From: Magicicada septendecula | Taxonomy: Eukaryota; Arthropoda; Insecta; Hemiptera; Cicadidae | Reading direction: 5' to 3' | Length of the DNA: 64,000 nucleotides | NCBI GenBank assembly: GCA_034769895.1 | Contig: CM068367.1 | Span: 87,401,899-87,465,898, forward strand | Shown here: one piece after another, positions 59,653 through 64,000 of the stretch | How the letters are laid out: every line of letters starts with the position of its first letter | Numbering within the stretch: the first letter of the stretch is position 1 | Translations under genes and position numbers: made by a program | The notes under the pieces: model-generated | What the model was told of the DNA's origin: nothing | Databases searched by the model: none | What the model saw: only the letters and a program-made list of their open reading frames with translations

Positions 59653-61039
59653 GATCATTGTAATATGCATGTTACAATGAGCAGTAAAGGTGTTGTGAAT
59701 GAGATTTTCGGGCAACTATTGAGTTATGTAGCTAGTAATGGTGTGACAAAATCTGTCAATGTTGCTACAGGCGATTATAAGTTTTGTTATGCGGTGGGTC
59801 CACATGTGATACACTCTTAGCTGAGAACGGAGCGAGCAGAAACGGCTCGTTAAAGGGCCAACGTTGTGGTTTAATGATTCGATGTCTGTAACACATAAGT
59901 GCTACTTTTAGTAACCCGAAAATCGTTAGGCCGCAGTTTCAGAGCCTATATAGGACGAGCGGAGCGAACAAAGATGCAAAGGTCTATTACATATGGGTTC
60001 AGCATGTATGGTGTAGGTTACCCGTATGCAAAAATATGCACAGAGAAAGTTGATTGGCCGCAACAGTATGTAAACACTGGAAATAGCATTATCACTCCGG
60101 GCTTAAGCCTTCGTCTCTTCACACGCTTTTGATAGACGTAGTGTGTGTTTGTAGTTGATAGGATTTTGTACGATTGGTCGCAACTGACCGCGGTCAGTGA
60201 AGGGCTCACAATCAAGTGGACCAAGTCCATTTTTTTATAAAATTTAAGTCAGGTGCTGTGTGTCTCAGATTTTGTATTATGGTACTGCCATAGCAGACCA
60301 AGTACAGCAGTTGCAGTAACTTTAACCAGAGAGCAGATCGTTTTCATGCTGTGAATACACCAATTTTAAGAAGACCTTTTTAACTCTGTTTTCTCTCGAA
60401 ATTATATTTCGTGGACTTGGCTCACTTTGGAGACCATCATATACTTGCTCCAAGTTTTGATCCACATTTTTGTTGTATCGTAGGAGACATCTGTAACCTA
60501 AACACTTGGTAAACATGGTTCCAAACGTTTGGTATGTTACGACAAAAAATATAGTACGATTTCTGAAACCGGAGCGTGTTTTGAGGCTTAATCCACGCGT
60601 GTTTATGGCAACATATAAACACACGTAAAAGAAACGGTAACTCACCGAGAAATACCGTTTTTAAGAGAGAACAAAGGCAACGTGGAGAAAATAACGTTGG
60701 TGTGTGAGGGGAAACTGAACGACCTTGTGGGCCTGCACACTGCTGTGGAATCCGGACATGGCACCGAGCTTGCATGCAGGACAGTTGCCAGTAAATAATA
60801 ATAATAATACATTGGTTTCATAACGTCACCCGCGAATTGAGAAACAGCAGCCATGAACGTGTGACCACATCTGTGGCTTCTTCTCTGACGCGGATTGGTA
60901 ACTTCCGACACTATACTGCTGGTGGGTTTGATCCCACCAGTCGCGTGACTTTCCTATGTTCTTGTGTCCTGTAGTTTGTATCTTTCTAGTTTTTCAAGAT
61001 TCTGTTCCATTCAATCTGTTTTTCATATGTTTATTTCAG
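59653..61039. other. No gene seen
   Basis: No supported gene. An (AAT)n run lies near 60794-60808. The hairpin CTGGTGGGTTTGATCCCACC near 60920 looks like a tRNA T-arm, but no other tRNA features accompany it. Confidence 0.4.
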
Positions 61040-61860
61040 CTTTCTTTCCGTTGTTTGGCTTCTTCGTCATCTTCTTCTTCAACACTACAGCCGAACGTGT
61101 GCCCTGGCTCCCAATACCAATCTTCTCCAACGTCTCCTACCCGTTACCATCGCAGCGTAACCCCCCCTCACCACCATTCTTCTTAGATCATCCAACCATC
61201 TTCTAGATCGACCCCTCTTTCTGCTTTTATACACCTGTGCTGTCAAGATTTTTTTGGCATACGCTGATCATCCATCCGTTCCAGATGATTAAGACGATGA
61301 CCTTGTACGAATCTTACAACGTCCTCATGCATCAATAGCTCATCTGTCTCCTGGTTATTTCTTACTCTCCAATCATCATCTTCCTTAACCGGGCCAAAAA
61401 CACGTCGTACAATCTTTCTTTCAAACCTTCTCAGTGTTTCTTGTTCCCTTTTTTCCAATATCCACGTCTCATCCCCTTAAGCAACAGTCAGTCTAATGTG
61501 TGTCTTATATAGTTTCATTTTTGTGTTGTGACTAATCAGCTTGCTTCTCAATAGTCTGCTGTTAGCATAATATGCCCACTAACCTGTCATGTATTGTCGT
61601 GTTTATGGACCCTTCATTATCTACCATGTTACCCAGGTGTCTGAACTTATTAACCGCATCAAATGAAGTACTCTCTATGCGTAGATTATGCAGATTCCGT
61701 CGTTTGCCTTACCATTTTGCCTTACCTTTTTCAGCTAAATTCATCCCAGGGATATTCTTAATAAGCAGCCATATTCTAAATTGTGCAGAATTTCAGTGCA
61801 ACGTTCCTGAAAACAGGAAACACGTTTTCCATCTACTCGTTTGATTAGACTGGTTTTCAT
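61040..61860 (-). mobile_element. LINE fragment (RT C-terminal half)
   Basis: The minus strand begins near 61640 with LGNMVDNEGSINTTIHDRLV, a block just after the reverse transcriptase palm. After frame changes it reads EKREQETLRRFERKIVRRVF with GPVKEDDDWRVRNN, then RLNHLERMDDQRMPKK (61458-61243). It ends in a basic region with RRWLDDLRRMV and a (GAA/GAT)-rich tail (about 61060-61080). The blocks are in standard order. It is old and frameshifted, and belongs to a different LINE subfamily from the 57.5-kb copy. Confidence 0.65.
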
Positions 61861-63835
61861 TAAGTTCTTTTTGTGTCCATTCCTCTTAAATACCACATGT
61901 AACTAATTTGAATTTGAATAGTAAGTTAATTAAATGTTCTTGTTCTGTGCTATATGTGCGTATATTATATATATTTTATGCTATATGCTATATGTGGGTA
62001 TATTATAAAACCCAATTCTCCAACTACGTGATACAAAACGTTTTATATTGGCCTTCCCTTATTGAAATTTTCTTCTAGTTCCATAATCGCATGGTAGCTA
62101 TTGTGTGATTCTAATGTATTTGAGATAGGTACAATTAGATATGATTGAGTGATTCAGCCACCAGTATTTCTAAAATACTGTTCTTCTGATGACGCATTTT
62201 AACAATATTTTGTCTCACGCATCCTCTTAAACTCTTTAACCATTTATTTATAGAATGCTCATATTCAGTTTTTTTTTGTGCCTGTACTTCTAACACTACC
62301 TCTCTTTCTGAAACATTAGTAACTTTAGCTTCTTCGTACAACTTTCACTTCTTCTGTTTATGTTCTTAACTTGTCTTTCCCACGATCCCCAAACGAATGT
62401 TGGGGATACCATCAGGTCCTCGATCCAACTTTCTTATAAAAATGTTTATTGCCATTCTTTTTTATATTTATAAAGAGATCGTAGACAGATTGTGGAGAAC
62501 GACATGTGGAAATCACAAGGCCTATGTGGTAATGAGAAAATAAACTAGAAGAAACAAGCCTGTTGAGTTATAAATTTCAGGCTCAACAAGTAGAGATGAG
62601 TTACAAGTGGATGGTTTGTTAGTCATGTTCAAAACTCCGAAAGGTCTGGAAGGCTAATTTACCACAAGAAACCAAAGAAAATTAAAGAGATAATTTTCGG
62701 GAGCACAAGAAAAAGAAGAAGAATTAAAAAGGAGAAGGCGAAGAAAGAGGAAGAGGATGAGAAGCAGGAGGAGGAGGAGGAATGGTAATTAGAAGAGGAG
62801 TGGCATGTCATTGATATTTAATGTATATTTTACAAACACACGGAACGTATACATACACGAGCTGTTGCGAAACAATATTATATATAGGACGAAGTTTAAT
62901 TAAAGTGATGGAAGAAATAACTTGTGGTTAGTTTCAACCCATAATTGTAACTGATAAATGTATTTGTCCATTTTGTCCATCCTATTACGTGATTTGTTCG
63001 GAAAATTAGAAAAGATTATACATTCATGACAAACTTTCTATTACCACTGTTTCTTTAATCGCCATGACATTTCAAATTTAATTGGGCAAATTGAGAATGT
63101 GGTTTGTAATCCGTGTCTTCGGAGCTAGTTCAATGATCGATACCGTATCAACGGAAGACATAAACATCGGTTGACGGGAGCACGTTGTCAGATACCGATA
63201 CTAAACCGGTCTGTACTTACGTAATCTTTTCGTAAACTCTTGACTGCGTGTGATTTTTATGCAGTCGTGTTTCTCTGTGTATGGTTCTAAAATAAACTAG
63301 CCTGTTTCAACGATCTCTAAGTCGATAACGAGGGCATTGTTCCTGAACAACCACCAGAGATCGCTTTGATGCAATGTATACAGTTGTTTTAATTTATATT
63401 TCTGAGTGGCGTTACATTCTCCTTCTACTTCTTCTCCTTCCTTTCCTTCTTCTTCAAGCGTTAATGCTTCAAGGCTTATTGTAACATCCAAACTTTATTT
63501 CTTCTTCATGCCTTACAAATATTTTGATTATCTTTCTAAGTCGAAGTGTTTTGTGGCCCAGTTTCTCAAATTTCCTCCATTTCATATTTCAATTTAAAAA
63601 GATGTTCAATGGTGTACTATAAACTGTTAAGAAATCTTCTTCTTTACTTGCAAAATCTGATCATCTCTGAATTTATCCGGTGTTGGATACGTGCGGGACT
63701 TAAATTTTAGTTCTGAATGGCTAGGAGGAGATTTTTTTAACTACACGGGGATACCACTCGTTGAACTATCAGTACTTTGCAACCTGGCGATCAAGTAGAA
63801 ACCAGATTAATTATATTTTAAGTCTTCACCGTCAT
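61861..63835. other. No supported gene; purine-rich tract at 62690-62795
   Basis: A G/A-rich stretch (GAAGAAG, GGAGGAGGAGGAGG) occupies 62690-62795. The minus-strand frame at 62135-62341 is charged but unrecognised. Remaining DNA is AT-rich. Confidence 0.45.
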
Positions 63836-64000
63836 CACCACCATCATCATCTTCAAGGATTAAACCAAAAATGGTTTGTTCCGGTCGCAAGGAGATAGAC
63901 CAGAGCTGACCACACCTTAACGTCCTTTCGGCGCGGCGTATAATTCAATAATTGTTTGGGGATGCGGCAGTCACCCATTCGGTTAAGATGATCCACACAT
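63836..64000 (-). mobile_element. LINE 3' end with ATC-repeat tail, cut by window edge
   Basis: The minus strand is open from the window edge and encodes VDHLNRMGDCRIPKQLLNYT, as at 57.64-57.7 kb, then runs to a stop and a CATCATCATC tail (63838-63852). It is the third copy of this LINE family in the window, all in the same orientation. Confidence 0.7.

Noticed and set aside
60915..60935. T-arm-like hairpin CTGGTGGGTTTGATCCCACC
   Set aside because: No other tRNA arms fold around it.
62135..62341. 68-residue charged frame on the minus strand
   Set aside because: No family recognised and no supporting context.

Overview
The window reads as intergenic, repeat-filled DNA from an animal, most likely an arthropod and probably an insect. 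It is AT-rich, full of microsatellites and almost free of long open frames. Everything recognisable is a mobile element typical of insect genomes: Bel-Pao and Ty3/gypsy-type LTR elements, mariner, Academ, RTE/Jockey/CR1-like LINE fragments, a tRNA-derived SINE and Penelope-like motifs. A short TTAGG run matches the insect telomere unit. I found no convincing host protein gene, rRNA, tRNA gene or CRISPR array.

Layout. 1-900: AT-rich modules of a dispersed repeat. 1407-1891: a CT microsatellite and a 260-bp foldback. 2583-3761: a LINE 3' end abutting a frameshifted Ty3/gypsy-type integrase. 3762-7131: very AT-rich, no gene seen. 7765-8300: LINE fragment. 9560-10824: decayed mariner. 11640-12128: polypyrimidine and AT microsatellites. 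13602-13957: small inverted-repeat element. 14040-17150: two LINE fragments, the second split by a complete-looking Bel-Pao element (17151-23958) with 522-bp LTRs and a 5-bp target duplication. 25000-33430: dispersed-repeat module, possible pogo/Tigger remnant, hairpins and several LINE fragments. 33479-33857: near-perfect palindrome. 35569-36346: internally deleted mariner. 38910-39171: SINE with a perfect 12-bp target duplication. 41090-45720: two LINE fragments.

46096-54260 is the most interesting part: an 8.2-kb DNA transposon with imperfect terminal inverted repeats of about 110-120 bp. It carries one long minus-strand transposase gene with N-terminal Cys/His fingers, a 94-nt intron, a large central domain, an XPG/FEN1-like nuclease and a cysteine-rich (CXC/Cys8-like) finger followed by a polyglutamate tail. 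This architecture matches the Academ superfamily. The gene is nearly intact: I count four single-base frameshifts and no in-frame nonsense codon. From 54266 to the end the window holds more LINE fragments, a second decayed mariner (58374-59652) and low-complexity DNA.

The elements do not work together as a pathway; they are nested and stacked insertions of different ages. The Bel-Pao copy (two LTR differences) and the SINE look young. The mariners and most LINE fragments are old. Several otherwise clean coding regions (Academ, Bel-Pao, gypsy integrase) are broken only by single-base indels, which could be real decay or residual long-read assembly errors.
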